64,000 bases of DNA from JBBREP01 sp963716525 (GTDB lineage Bacteria > Actinomycetota > Acidimicrobiia > IMCC26256 > PALSA-610), in contig OY970315.1 in the NCBI GenBank assembly GCA_963716525.1, positions 1,984,001-2,048,000 of the forward strand. Reading direction: 5' to 3'. Position 1 is the stretch's first letter. Each line of letters starts with the position of its first letter. The notes below the pieces were generated by a model, which searched no databases, was not told the origin of the DNA, and saw only the letters and a program-made list of their open reading frames with translations. Positions 45,736 through 55,368 of the stretch are shown here, piece by piece. The position numbers and the translations under genes were made by a program.

Positions 45736-48700
45736 GTGAACCCCGCCCAGCTCGCCGCTCAGTTGCGCTTTGCGCTCGCTGACCTGTCTGGACGGAACGG
45801 CCACCATGAGTTCGAAGAACTCGCACGCCAGCTCGTACGCCAGACCATCTGCAGCAACGTTCTGCCGGCCACCGGCCCCGTGTCGAGCGGTGGTGATCAA
45901 GGTCGAGATTTTGAAACCTTCCGGACCTTCTTGCAGACAGGCCTTCCCGGCGCGACGGGATTCCTAGGCCGAGCTACCGACGAATCGGTCGTGTTCGTCT
46001 GCACACTTCAACAATCGGGTCTGTCGTCGAAGATCAAGGCGGATGTCGAAGCCGTCGTAAGCCAAGGTGCTCACGTCGATCGGATCTACGCAATAACGGC
46101 CCACGATCTGCCAGTGGGTGCACGACACGCGCTTCAGGAGGAGGTGCTCGAAAGATTCGGCATTCCGCTTGAAGTCTTGGACGGGCGCGCACTTGCGGAA
46201 CGCCTCTCCGACCCGGACACCTTCTGGATCGCCCAGCATTACCTCGACATCCCCGCTGAGGTACTGCCAGAGCGACGTGACGCGGATGATGGTGCTCTGC
46301 CGGCTTGGTATCGCGACGCCCTCGAGCACTGGCACAACGCGGATCTCTTTCCCGATGTCTACGCAGACTTCTCTGTGCTCAAGGAGGCCATGCGAGAGAC
46401 CATCTCGAATGCCTCGGCCCGGAACGACCTCACGTTCTGGATCGGCAAGATGCGATCGCTCACAGACGACGACGCGCCAACGAGTCTCCGGATGCGAGCG
46501 CTGTACGAAATCGCGGTCTGTCATTTCCGTACGACGCGCGACATGGCGCCTATTCGCAACGAAGTCGGGCAGTTCTTCGAACTCGTCGCCGACCTCGAGG
46601 ACCCAGCGCTCCTACGCGACGCCGTCGTGCTGCTTACTTACTCCGTAACGGCGCACCGTTTCGGTCTCGCGGCTTTCACCGAAGACGAGCTCGCCGCATG
46701 GCACGAGCGCGTCAGGGGTCAGACACTTTCGCTTCTTGAGACGACGACACGTCCAACGGTGCGGCTCATGATGCTTGAGAACATCGGCCTCCTGGGTCTG
46801 CAGCCGGCGGTACGGCCGGCTGGCAACCCTAGGAGGTTCCGCCCGAGGTCTTACGAGCGCTGTGGGCCGCCACGCCAGCCGAGCTGGAGCCGCCAGAGGG
46901 CCCCTCGGCGCCGCCGGACTTCGCCAACCGGGACGACGCACTCGATGCCTTTGCAACACTCGCCGAGGAGCTGCCTGGCGTCAGCCTGTTTCCGGTCGAC
47001 ATGCTCGCCAAGACACTGACTCTCATGGCGCCGCTGCTCTTTGATGACAAGCGCTACGGAGCGATCGTTTCAGCCGTCGACCAGAGAGTTGCGGAGGTAG
47101 CCGGCGACTCGGCGGCCGCCGAACACTGTCGCGATCGCGCCATGGCGCTCTTACGCAGCGGGCACACACTTCAGGCGCTCGCCGAACTGCACACCGCCAA
47201 AGTCAACTGGTGGACCGGCGACACCCTCCGAGGTGCGCTCCTCTGCATGCTGATCATTGCGCAGTGCTACGAAAACCTGGGCCTCACCGACGCGAGCCGC
47301 TACTACGCACTCGTTGCCGCCAACGCAGCGATGGCGCACACAGGCCCGGACCATCTCGATCTGGCAGCGGCAGGGATGATTCAGGCAGCGCATCTCGACC
47401 ACGAGGTCGGCAGTTGGCTGACGGCAACAGCCGAGCGGGACCTAGCGGCCAAGCTTCACATCGTCGCCCATGAAGACGGCGACAACATGGATACCTACCC
47501 GACCCTGAAGCAGGTTGCGTACGAACAGATGTTGAGCCTCGCGTACGCAGAGCGCTTTCTCCCGTCAGTCGCTGCAGCGATCCGTTCGCACATGGGTGAC
47601 ACTTGGTTGCTCTCAGTGCACGAGTTCATGGAGACGGAGGGGGCGCTCCCGTCTTGGCCATTGGAGGAGCGGCGGACCCTAAGCAGAGGGCAGCTGGGGC
47701 ACGCACCGTTTGCCGAGCTCGCACAAGCTCGGTGCATCCGATGGCGTGCCCTCGGGCTCGACTGGCGCGTCCACTTCGAGAATACGGTTACGGCACGCCT
47801 TGCTGCTGAGAGGCTCGCGGCCGTCGGGCAAATCGTTTGCGCCGAGATGGCGTTGGACGACGCCTGCCTACTTCAAACGGTGATCGACATCGAGCTCGAA
47901 GTAGCCACCGATCTCGAGCTCGATGCTCGCGTGCAACCGCTGCCCTCAAATGACGGACGGCGTTGGGCGGTAGCGCTTACACCCTGGGACGGCTCTAGCG
48001 AGCCGTCACTCGAGGACGCCACACTTGAAGCGCTCGCAGTCCTCTACACCGTGCTTGGCGAAGGTTCCCTTCTGCCAGACGAGCCGTTCCGCGAGCTGAT
48101 GTCCCAGGCCTTCGAGCGCGGGCTACTCAACAAGGCGCCGGTCGGCCGCCTCTATGACGAGTTGCGCGCCGAATTTGTCGTCGAGCCGCCGGCGCTCACG
48201 GCGTCGGAGCTCGCTCATGCCGGCGACCAAGCAATACCGGAACCCCCGGAGAACGTCGCACTCGCCTGGCGCTCCGACCCAGGACCCGGCTACTCACTCG
48301 AACTGAGCCAGCAACACATCCGGGAGCGTTATGCCGAGACCGCTCGCCGCCTGCCCATCACTCTCGCTCGTCTGCGCGACGATCCGGACTTCTGCGCCGT
48401 CGTCGCCGAGCTGCGATCGAGAGGGTTCCACGATTGGCACATCCTGACCGGCGTGTTCAATGTCACTTGGAACTTTCGGCTCGTTGAGCTCGGACTCGCC
48501 AACTACTCGGCATTCGACGACACGCAGGAACAGATCATCCAACAGCTCGTCGCTGAGCCTGAAACAGCTGACCTCCCAGAGGTTCCAGCGAGCGAACTGT
48601 CAGCGGAGGCGATTTCTTCTGGGATCCGCGGGCTCGATGTTGCAGACCATGAAGCGATGGGGTCTGACGACTCGCCAACTCACCCCGGATATGCCCGCCA

Positions 48701-48792
48701 TCGACCGGTTCTTAGGTACCCGCTACATGTACTGGACCGACGACGTCGAGCACGCGGATCCGTTTGTGCCGCGCACTGATGGAGCGGCCTGA
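45736..48792 (+). pseudogene. Mrr-like nuclease with long helical-repeat tail, two frame shifts
   Basis: About 1018 residues when joined. The N-terminal 130 residues look like a restriction-endonuclease fold: HHEFEELARQLVRQTICSNV, then SSGGDQGRDFETF (the GGDxGRD motif) and VVFVCTLQQSG in place of the usual Q-x-K strand. The remainder is helical and TPR-like (LLIIAQCYENLGLTDASRYY, VAANAAMAHTGPDHLDLAAA). A shift near 46820 joins GNP to EVPPEVLRALWAATPAELEP, and one near 48640 gives the tail GLTTRQLTPDMPAIDRFLGT ending at 48792. GTG 45736 has GGAGGAG upstream. It may be a stand-alone conflict-system effector with a sensing scaffold; no named system is claimed. Confidence 0.65.
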
Positions 48793-48859
48793 TCGCAGCG
48801 GAGCAGCCGCAGCGGGGAGCTCTGCAAGCGCATCGCACTCCGAAAGGCACAATGGTCGC

Positions 48860-49693
48860 ATGCCGATACTCAGATTTAAGGACGTAATCGACCAGTTCCC
48901 TCACGTGGACGACCCGGATGTGCTCGAGAAAGCAAAGACGAACCCGGCGCTCGCTCACGCGCTGGATATGAGTCGGCCTCGGAATTGGCACGGTACCGGC
49001 CTTCGACCCGAGGACATAATTCCCGTGGCCAGAGACTCGGCCATACCAGTTGTATGGGTCCCGCCGTCCCATGTTCTACAAGCACTAGTCGCAGCCCCGC
49101 CGTCCGATCGCGTACGAGTGCTGCTCATGCATGAGGCGGAGGTTGTCGTCGCGTGCCACGGTCTCTTGATGGAGTGCGATGATCCATGGGTGGCGGACGA
49201 CCATGCGCTCATTAGCCGAGCGCTGGCTGCATACGAAGCAAGCTTTTATGAAGCCGCTATGGCACTTGCCGTAGCGGTCGGTGAACCCCTCGCACTCTGG
49301 GCCTCCGAGCCGCGCGTCCAGTCCTTCGATTCTGAAGCCGAGAAGTCAGAGTGGGAGGCGCGAAAGAAGAAGGCAGGCAGGTACGGGGTCGCCAAACTCG
49401 AACTCGGCGCAGTGAATCCAGGCGACAAGCTGAGCCGCGTCGAGATCCTGCGCCATGCCCTGATCGGGCCGATCGACAAGTTCTTCACGCCATTCCACGC
49501 GAAGGCGGGAGAGCGGATTCCCCCAACTGTCTCGCGCCACGCCACTGTGCACAAGCCGACGGTGGCCCATATGACCCAGCCAAATGCTCTCGTCGCTTTG
49601 ATGCTCGACGTTTCCATACTCCGACAGCAGCAAGAGTGGGCCGAGGAAGTCCGAATGGATGAAGCGTTCTACGACGAGGAGTCATCGGCATAA
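48860..49693 (+). CDS. Hypothetical protein after the Mrr-like gene
   Basis: A 277-residue soluble protein that I do not recognise. Blocks with good protein character are RVRVLLMHEAEVVVACHGLL, RALAAYEASFYEAAMALAVA and LSRVEILRHALIGPIDKFFT; it ends QPNALVALMLDVSILRQQQE. The helical content and HALIGPI-type segments resemble poorly characterised abortive-infection-like proteins, but the likeness is loose. ATG 48860 chosen (MPILRFKDVIDQFPHVDDPD) over a start 32 codons earlier. It begins 68 bases after the preceding gene and may be its partner. Confidence 0.65.
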   Translation: MPILRFKDVIDQFPHVDDPDVLEKAKTNPALAHALDMSRPRNWHGTGLRPEDIIPVARDSAIPVVWVPPSHVLQALVAAPPSDRVRVLLMHEAEVVVACHGLLMECDDPWVADDHALISRALAAYEASFYEAAMALAVAVGEPLALWASEPRVQSFDSEAEKSEWEARKKKAGRYGVAKLELGAVNPGDKLSRVEILRHALIGPIDKFFTPFHAKAGERIPPTVSRHATVHKPTVAHMTQPNALVALMLDVSILRQQQEWAEEVRMDEAFYDEESSA

Positions 49694-50117
49694 AGGCCCC
49701 TTCGTCGTTCACATCTCTCTCTGGCTACGGCCGCGCCGCCAGTCGCAGTCCTGCGACGACCGCCCCGACATGGTCACGAGTGCACTCGGTGGGGTTTTCC
49801 TCGGCCGGCTGCAGCGCGGTCAAGAGTCGGCCAAGTGTCGCTGCGTTGCCAACATGCCGAACGCCCAGCGCCGGAACCTACGGCGGTGCACTGTGAACCG
49901 CCGCTGGATATTGCTAATCCGATTTCCCGCGCCGTGAGGGTCTACCGAGGTTGCTTAAGAGCTTGCAGGGCGCTTCGTGAACTGTCTGCAATGGCCAGCT
50001 ATGGTGGCGTCAGTTACAGCGTCCCAGTGTGAGTGGGCGACGGCGCGTAGTTCTCGGAAGAGTGCCGAGATGACTTCTGGTTCGGCAATTGTTCAGCAGA
50101 GCCACGCCGTGTGAAGA
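49694..50117. other. Intergenic stretch with no supported gene
   Basis: About 420 bases between the convergent 48860 gene and the 50118 remnant. Short plus-strand frames are present, but composition is poor and no ribosome-binding site is seen. It may hold worn ends of lost genes. Nothing firm can be said. Confidence 0.5.
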
Positions 50118-50372
50118 TCACAGCGCGGACGGCATCGTCCTATTGCCGGGCACCCGCGCCGTGACAACGAAACGCGCCGTATCGCCACTGCGTACGGCGT
50201 CAAAGCGCTCAACCCAGAAATTGTCGTGAAGGTCCGGTACCGGCTCTCTCTCGTCACTGAGGTCGAGTACTACTAAGAAAGCGAGACGGCGGTCCGTCGC
50301 GGAATAGGTCGCTGCCTGCGGCAAATACTTGCGGAGAGCTGACCGCGAAGCGTCGCGGGTCAGGCGCGCTCG
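50118..50372 (-). pseudogene. C-terminal remnant of an unidentified protein
   Basis: The minus frame gives ALRKYLPQAATYSATDRRLA, FLVVLDLSDEREPVPDLHDN, FWVERFDAVRSGDTARFVVT, and the stop after RVPGNRTMPSAL. The strand-turn-strand pattern and tail of the form RVPGxRxxPS look like the conserved end of a larger protein, but no N-terminal part exists upstream because the hydrolase gene ends 5 bases before. It is most likely a fragment left by a rearrangement; a start for an 85-residue protein is not supported. Confidence 0.45.
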
Positions 50373-50376
50373 CGGC

Positions 50377-51303
50377 TCAACGTGGTGCACGCAGGTAAGG
50401 CGCCCAGACCGTGTCGAACGCAAGTTGAAGGTTGGCCGTCGGCTTGAAGTAGTCGCTGTGGTGCCATGTCGGCGCGAGCGCGTCGTCGATCGATTTGTCC
50501 GTGAAACCGTCGATACCGGACGGCCCGCAGTCCGGGATGAAGAAGCGAGCGGCCCCCACGACGTGATCGCTACCGGCGCGGTGGTTGAGGACGCCGTCGT
50601 GCTGGTCAGCGATGCGTGACCAGTCGAAGTCGGGGCGGATGATGGAGCCGGTAAGGACGAGCCGACCGATTTGGAGGGTGGGTTCGTCGAGCAGGGCGTG
50701 AACGATCAGCCAGGTGCCGAAGCTGTGTGCGATGACGTCGGGGCGCGTACCGAGATGAACGCTGTCGGCGTCGCCGGCGAGTTCAGTTATCAGGCCGATC
50801 GTCCGTCGGATGAGTTGCCGACGCCGGCGTGCTAGAAGCACTCCAGGTCTGATCCGCCCGTACTTGAAGCTGAAGACCGGAATGGATCGGCCGTGCACTA
50901 TCGCGGCCCGCCATGCGAACTGCTCTTGCCAGGCGCCGCGCGTGTTCATGCCGTGAATGAGCAGCATCCATGGCACGTCGCGTCCGGGTGCGGTACGTCT
51001 TTGATACGTGACCGTTGTGACTGGCCCGGCGTCGAAGTTGCTACCGCACAGCGAGCATTCGATGTTGTCAGCCAAGACGGCCGTGCTGCAGCCGGGGCAG
51101 CAATAACGCTCAGCACGTTCGAGCACGCCTGCGTCCGCGAGATACTCGAGCTGAGCACGTGCAACGTCGAAAGGAATGTCGGCGTCGGCGGCGACCTCGT
51201 CCGCCGTCGCATCGAACACCCCGTGTCGACGAAGACGCTCAGTTAACCATATGGCACCTTGCGGACTTATTGCTCGCAACGACGCTTGCATCTCTCGGTC
51301 CAT
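50377..51303 (-). CDS. Winged helix-zinc ribbon-alpha/beta hydrolase fusion
   Basis: A 308-residue protein of unusual build. Residues 1-65 form a winged-helix-like domain (AIWLTERLRRHGVFDATADE, then ARAQLEYLADAGVLERAERY). A zinc ribbon follows, with CPGC at 69-72 and CSLC at 83-86. The C-terminal two thirds are an alpha/beta hydrolase: LLIHGMNTRGAWQEQFAW supplies the oxyanion strand and DVIAHSFGTWLIVHAL the nucleophile elbow (H-S-F-G, Ser). ATG 51303 overlaps the preceding stop (TAATG), so it is coupled to the 336-residue gene. A sensor part fused to an esterase or lipase-type effector is one reading; the true substrate is unknown. Confidence 0.75.
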   Translation of the reverse strand: MDREMQASLRAISPQGAIWLTERLRRHGVFDATADEVAADADIPFDVARAQLEYLADAGVLERAERYCCPGCSTAVLADNIECSLCGSNFDAGPVTTVTYQRRTAPGRDVPWMLLIHGMNTRGAWQEQFAWRAAIVHGRSIPVFSFKYGRIRPGVLLARRRRQLIRRTIGLITELAGDADSVHLGTRPDVIAHSFGTWLIVHALLDEPTLQIGRLVLTGSIIRPDFDWSRIADQHDGVLNHRAGSDHVVGAARFFIPDCGPSGIDGFTDKSIDDALAPTWHHSDYFKPTANLQLAFDTVWAPYLRAPR

Positions 51304-52313
51304 TAGGCGTCGGCGATCTGCTGCAGGATGCTCCACTCTTGCGTGGCGTTTAGCTGGGCTCGGATGTAGATGCGACGCTGTGCGGCATTCAGATTGACTC
51401 GCACGTTGGCGCGTGGCGTCGACGCGCCTTCGATCGCGAACGTGAAATCACCGGACTCGCCGTTGAGGTCGTCGCGTGCCGCGAGCCGTACGTTACGAAC
51501 GGCGTCGACGTCATTGAAGTCGCCGTCTGCGATGGTGCTGCCGAACTCGACGTAGGCGCCTTGCCCGCGGATCCGCGATCGAGACGTCGTGACAGACCGA
51601 TTGTCTGGCGGGCGCGGCCTGTCGAGGTGCAGCTGGGCTTGACCAACGTTCACGAAGGTCAGGCGAGTCCCAGCGAGCACGACGTCGGCTGCCCGGCTCG
51701 CTACCTCATGAGCACGGTCATGATCAGGCCCGAGAGGAATCGAGATGAACATTCCACCCAGAGCATTGTCCGGCCGCGCTACGAGGCGGACAACTGAACG
51801 GTCGGCACGGCGACGGTAGGCATCAAACCGGTAGCGATCGCCTTCGCGGTCTTCTTCGTAGTCGCGCGTCTTATCCCGCTGCCACGACTCTGTGCCCTGA
51901 TGCCAGACGATCTCTAGACCGCCGTCCGAGACCATGACGCCCGTGGCTGTGAGGACCCGCGGAAACGCGAATGGCTGGGCTTTGTCGTAGGCGGTAACGA
52001 GCCGGGCGTCGCGCACGCGCGTCCGAAATTCCGCTGTGTCGTGCAGCAAATTGCGCAACCGAACAGAGTCGAATCGAAATAGGTAGGCGTGGTGTGCGCC
52101 CCAGCCTTCGACCTCAGTAAGCCAGGTCTCAACGTCTTCCGCGGTGAGTCGCTCGGATTCGATCGCTTCGTGAAGTGATGCTTCGAAATCGGCTTTCGTA
52201 GCCCCTATACGAAGCCCTTTGTTGCGAAGAAGTTCCTTGACGAAATCGTTGCCTTGGACGACTACGAGGTCGTCAACGACTCGGCGCAGCTTCGTCCGGC
52301 TAGGTGCGGCCAC
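51303..52313 (-). CDS. Hypothetical protein, first gene of the hydrolase operon
   Basis: A 336-residue soluble protein without a recognised family. The N-terminal 100 residues are helical (NDFVKELLRNKGLRIGATKA, then EAIESERLTAEDVETWLTEV and WGAHHAYLFRF) and the C-terminal two thirds are beta-rich (GLEIVWHQGTESWQRDKTRD, GMFISIPLGPDHDRAHEVAS). It reads into the hydrolase gene with TAATG overlap, so the two proteins are made together and probably act together. GTG 52313 is the only workable start and has a weak ribosome-binding site. An IS1380 copy sits 85 bases upstream and may have replaced the original promoter. Confidence 0.7.
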   Translation of the reverse strand: MAAPSRTKLRRVVDDLVVVQGNDFVKELLRNKGLRIGATKADFEASLHEAIESERLTAEDVETWLTEVEGWGAHHAYLFRFDSVRLRNLLHDTAEFRTRVRDARLVTAYDKAQPFAFPRVLTATGVMVSDGGLEIVWHQGTESWQRDKTRDYEEDREGDRYRFDAYRRRADRSVVRLVARPDNALGGMFISIPLGPDHDRAHEVASRAADVVLAGTRLTFVNVGQAQLHLDRPRPPDNRSVTTSRSRIRGQGAYVEFGSTIADGDFNDVDAVRNVRLAARDDLNGESGDFTFAIEGASTPRANVRVNLNAAQRRIYIRAQLNATQEWSILQQIADA

Positions 52314-52397
52314 GATGCTGGTGGATCGACGTGTGGCACTGGGTATCTATCAAGCTGGCTTACCAATCTCGGAAGTTCTGCCGACTCGCCACATTAA

Positions 52398-54095
52398 CCC
52401 CAACTGTTCATGAGAGTTCGTGAGCGTGTGGGTCGGCCATTTTGTGGGTTCGGGCGGCGGTATTGGGTGGTCTTGGGGTGCGCGTCGTCGCTCGTGGTGG
52501 CGGGGTGTCGGTGATCGGTGGTGTTGCGGCTGTGTCGCGGCGTGCGTGGTCAAGGCCCCGCGGACGTTTCCGCGGAGACGTCTCGGGTGGCTGCGGGCTC
52601 AGGTGATGAGCGCGATGCGCTTGTAGGCGCGGGTGAGGAGTTGGGCGCTGGGCCAGTCGTCGCGGATGCGCACGATGTGTTGTCGGGCTCTGCGCACGAT
52701 CCGGCCGGGTGTGTGCCAGACTGCCAGCGCAGCGTCTTGGGGCGTGCGGTCTTGAGTGGCCCGTCGAGGGTTTCGGTCTGGAACCAGCAGACGAGGTCCG
52801 CGGCGTACGCGACGACTGCGAGTCGGGCTCGGTTGGCGTCGGCGTCGCTGAACGGGAACCGGCAGAGGCCGGAGTCTTTGAGGCGTTGGATGTGGTCTTC
52901 GACGTGGGCGTGCGCGCGCATGAACCGGTCGAGTTCGACGGGAGTGCCGGACTGGTCGGTGTAGTGGCCCCAGTATCGGTAGACCTCGGACGGGAACAGG
53001 GTTTGTTGCGCGCCGGGATGCAACGGCTCGCGGCGCACGATCAGTCGTGTCCCGGTCGGCCAGCCGTCGAGGTCGGCGAGGTCGGTGATCTCGGCGACGG
53101 CTGCGCCGGGCCGCAGGTCGCCGTCTTGTCTGAGCGCTGGTTGCCATCGGTTGTCGTCGAAACGGATGCGTGCGATCGCGTTGTGGATGCTGTTGTTTTG
53201 GCGGGCTGCGACCGCGAACCCGACGTGACGGGCTCGGCAACCATCCACGAATCCGTGCGTGCAGCCGGCACTGTCCGCACGCACGATCAGCTTGCGTTCG
53301 ACGAGCCCACCAGGATCGCTGTCACGATGTCCGGCGCGTACGCGTTCGGGGAGCTGACCGATCGCGTGATCGAGCACGGTCAGGTGATCGGCGATGGAGT
53401 TCGCGCCGGCGTTGCCGGGCCGCAACAAGGCGGCGACGCATTCGCCGGTGCCGTCCACGAACGCGAAGAACGGGTGGTATCCGAAGCCGCCCTTGTATGT
53501 CGGGCCCGTCTGTTCTTTGTGCTCGGAATGGATCTCGACCAGCGACGCATCCAAATCGACCACGACCCGCTCATCCGACGCGCTCAGACCATGACGGTCC
53601 CATACCCCCGCGCGTACGCCGGCGATTGCTTCCCACAGCCCGGTCACGGTCGCCGGGTCGAGTTGGTCACGGAACATGCGGCCGACCGTCGTGTCCGACG
53701 GGACCGACCCGAACAGGCCCGGCTGCGCGCGCAGGTACTCGACATCGGCGATCGCGTCCCCGCCACCCGCGAGGGTGAGCATCGCATGCACCAGGACTTT
53801 CCCGCGATCATGCAACCACGGCCGTTCCCCCGACGGGCCCGCGATCCGCGCCGACAAGGCCCGACCAAGCCCGACCTGGTCCGCGTACGCGCCCAGCGCG
53901 TGCAGTCCGACATGACCGACCACGCCCGTCGCCGCGGTCTCGATCTTCACGTTTCGCGTACTGATACCGTTCACTTGTCAAGTGCCCTCTCGTCCGGCGG
54001 TCTTGGTTGTCTCGCAACACCAAGAATGCCTTACGAACAGGGCACTTGTCGCGCCCAGCAAGTACAAACCCGCAGACACCGACGAATAATCAGGG
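52398..54095 (-). mobile_element. IS1380-family insertion sequence, copy 3 (1698 bp, inverted)
   Basis: Same ends as copies 1 and 2 but on the other strand. The left flank is TTAA (52394-52397), and the right flank is CTAA (54096-54099), one base changed. It is one base shorter than the other copies because of a deletion near 52720 that shifts the transposase frame. It carries several single-base differences from copies 1 and 2, so it is a separate insertion. If the IS is removed, a minus-strand frame starting ATG 54184 (MTTSIVLKPSRTAAGHFFGA) continues only a few codons beyond the target, so the interrupted gene is unclear. Confidence 0.9.
52550..53974 (-). pseudogene. IS1380-family transposase, copy 3, C-terminus frameshifted
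   Basis: Identical to copies 1 and 2 over the first 400 residues apart from a Val-to-Ala change (LGAYADQV), with both catalytic Asp blocks present. A one-base deletion near 52720 replaces the normal last 40 residues (RWQLWHTPGRIVRRARQHIV and on) by an unrelated Arg/Ser/Ala-rich tail and extends the protein to 474 residues. The C-terminal helix is conserved in the other copies, so this copy is probably inactive unless the base is a consensus error. Confidence 0.85.
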
Positions 54096-54265
54096 CTAAG
54101 CGCCTCAATCGTCGCGGACGGCGGAGCGCCGAAGAAGTGGCCCGCCGCCGTCCGACTGGGCTTGAGAACGATACTGGTTGTCATAGCTGCGACGCGTGGT
54201 ACGGGAAGCTGGCGTTGCATGCTTAGCCGAACCGCTAGCTTGAGCGACCTCACATTCGACGCGGT

Positions 54266-55368
54266 TTGAATGGTGGGCACGAGTTGACGGATCTCGCCGA
54301 ACTGACAACCTTTGGTATCGGCGGGCCGGCGCGCCAGGTGGTGCGACTCGAACCCGATACTGCATCGGTTCACGTTGCGCTGAGGCGCCACAGAACGGGT
54401 GAGTGCTTCGTCCTGGCGGGTGGATCGAACGTCCTTGCGGCCGATGCGGGCTTTGATGGTGTCATCTTCTTGATTGCTCGCTCGCCCTCGATACGGCATG
54501 CCGGGACGTCAATTACGGTTTCGTCAGGCACTCCGTTGGGCGTGCTCGTCGATTATTGTTGCGAGCACGGTCTCGTTGGTATCGAGCACCTTGCGGGGAT
54601 CCCGGGGTCGGTCGGTGGAGCAGTTATCCAAAACGCGGGAGCGTACGGTCAGTCGATAGGCGAACGGGTGGTTGCGGTGACTTGCGTCGATGCCCGGCGC
54701 GCCAACAGAAGTACCGCGGTCCGAGTGCAAGTTCGCGTACCGCGACAGCATCTTCCAACGCCAGTATGCCGGCTCCATCCTGACAAGCGTCGTGCTCCAG
54801 CTCGACGCCGCGGAGTCCTGCACGATCGTACGAGAGGACATCGCGGCGGAACTACACGCGCTCGGGCATGTCGGCGGTGGGCCGGCGAAGTTGGGCCTCG
54901 TTGCAGAAGCCGTTCGAAGAATCCGCAAACCCAAGGACCACATCGCTGGCGACGACAATCGAACTGCTGGCTCATTCTTCAAGAACCTTGTTACGCGTGA
55001 TCTTCGGCCAGAACACGTTGAGTCGGTCAAGGCGATCTTCGCCGAGCGCAAGTCCGAGTTGCTCAAGCGGGGTCATGACTGGGTCCGGCGCTGCACCCCG
55101 ACGGATGCGGCGGACACAAGTTTGATCGCCGGATCGTTGATCTCGACGGCGTGCGACATCGCGAAAGACGCAGTTGAGTTTTGTCCGGGGAGGGTTGTAG
55201 GCCGGTTGCGCCTTGGTCGTGGTGGCCCGAACACGATCGTGAATGCCGGCGAGGCGAGCGCTGCGGAAGTCCTTGCACTGGCGAGACGGATGCGCGTCTG
55301 CCGTAGCGGAAACGTACGGAGTCTCGCTGGATGCCGAGGTCGAGTTACTTGGTGCGATCCAGCTCTAG
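54266..55368 (+). pseudogene. MurB-like UDP-N-acetylenolpyruvoylglucosamine reductase, two frame shifts
   Basis: A MurB-type flavoenzyme gene away from any cell-wall cluster. TTFGIGGPARQVVRLEPDTA, FVLAGGSNVLAADAGFDGVI and AGIPGSVGGAVIQNAGAYGQ are the FAD-binding signature; the shift near 54695 is followed by SECKFAYRDSIFQRQYAG, and GSFFKNLV and LGRGGPNTIVNAGEASAAEV continue the family pattern. A second shift near 55298 gives the proper tail AVAETYGVSLDAEVELLGAI ending at 55368. The product normally reduces UDP-GlcNAc enolpyruvate. An extra copy on a mobile element is odd: it could supply a resistant or modified-wall version, or be cargo debris. The start at TTG 54266 is uncertain. It overlaps the convergent gene by 24 bases. 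Confidence 0.8.
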
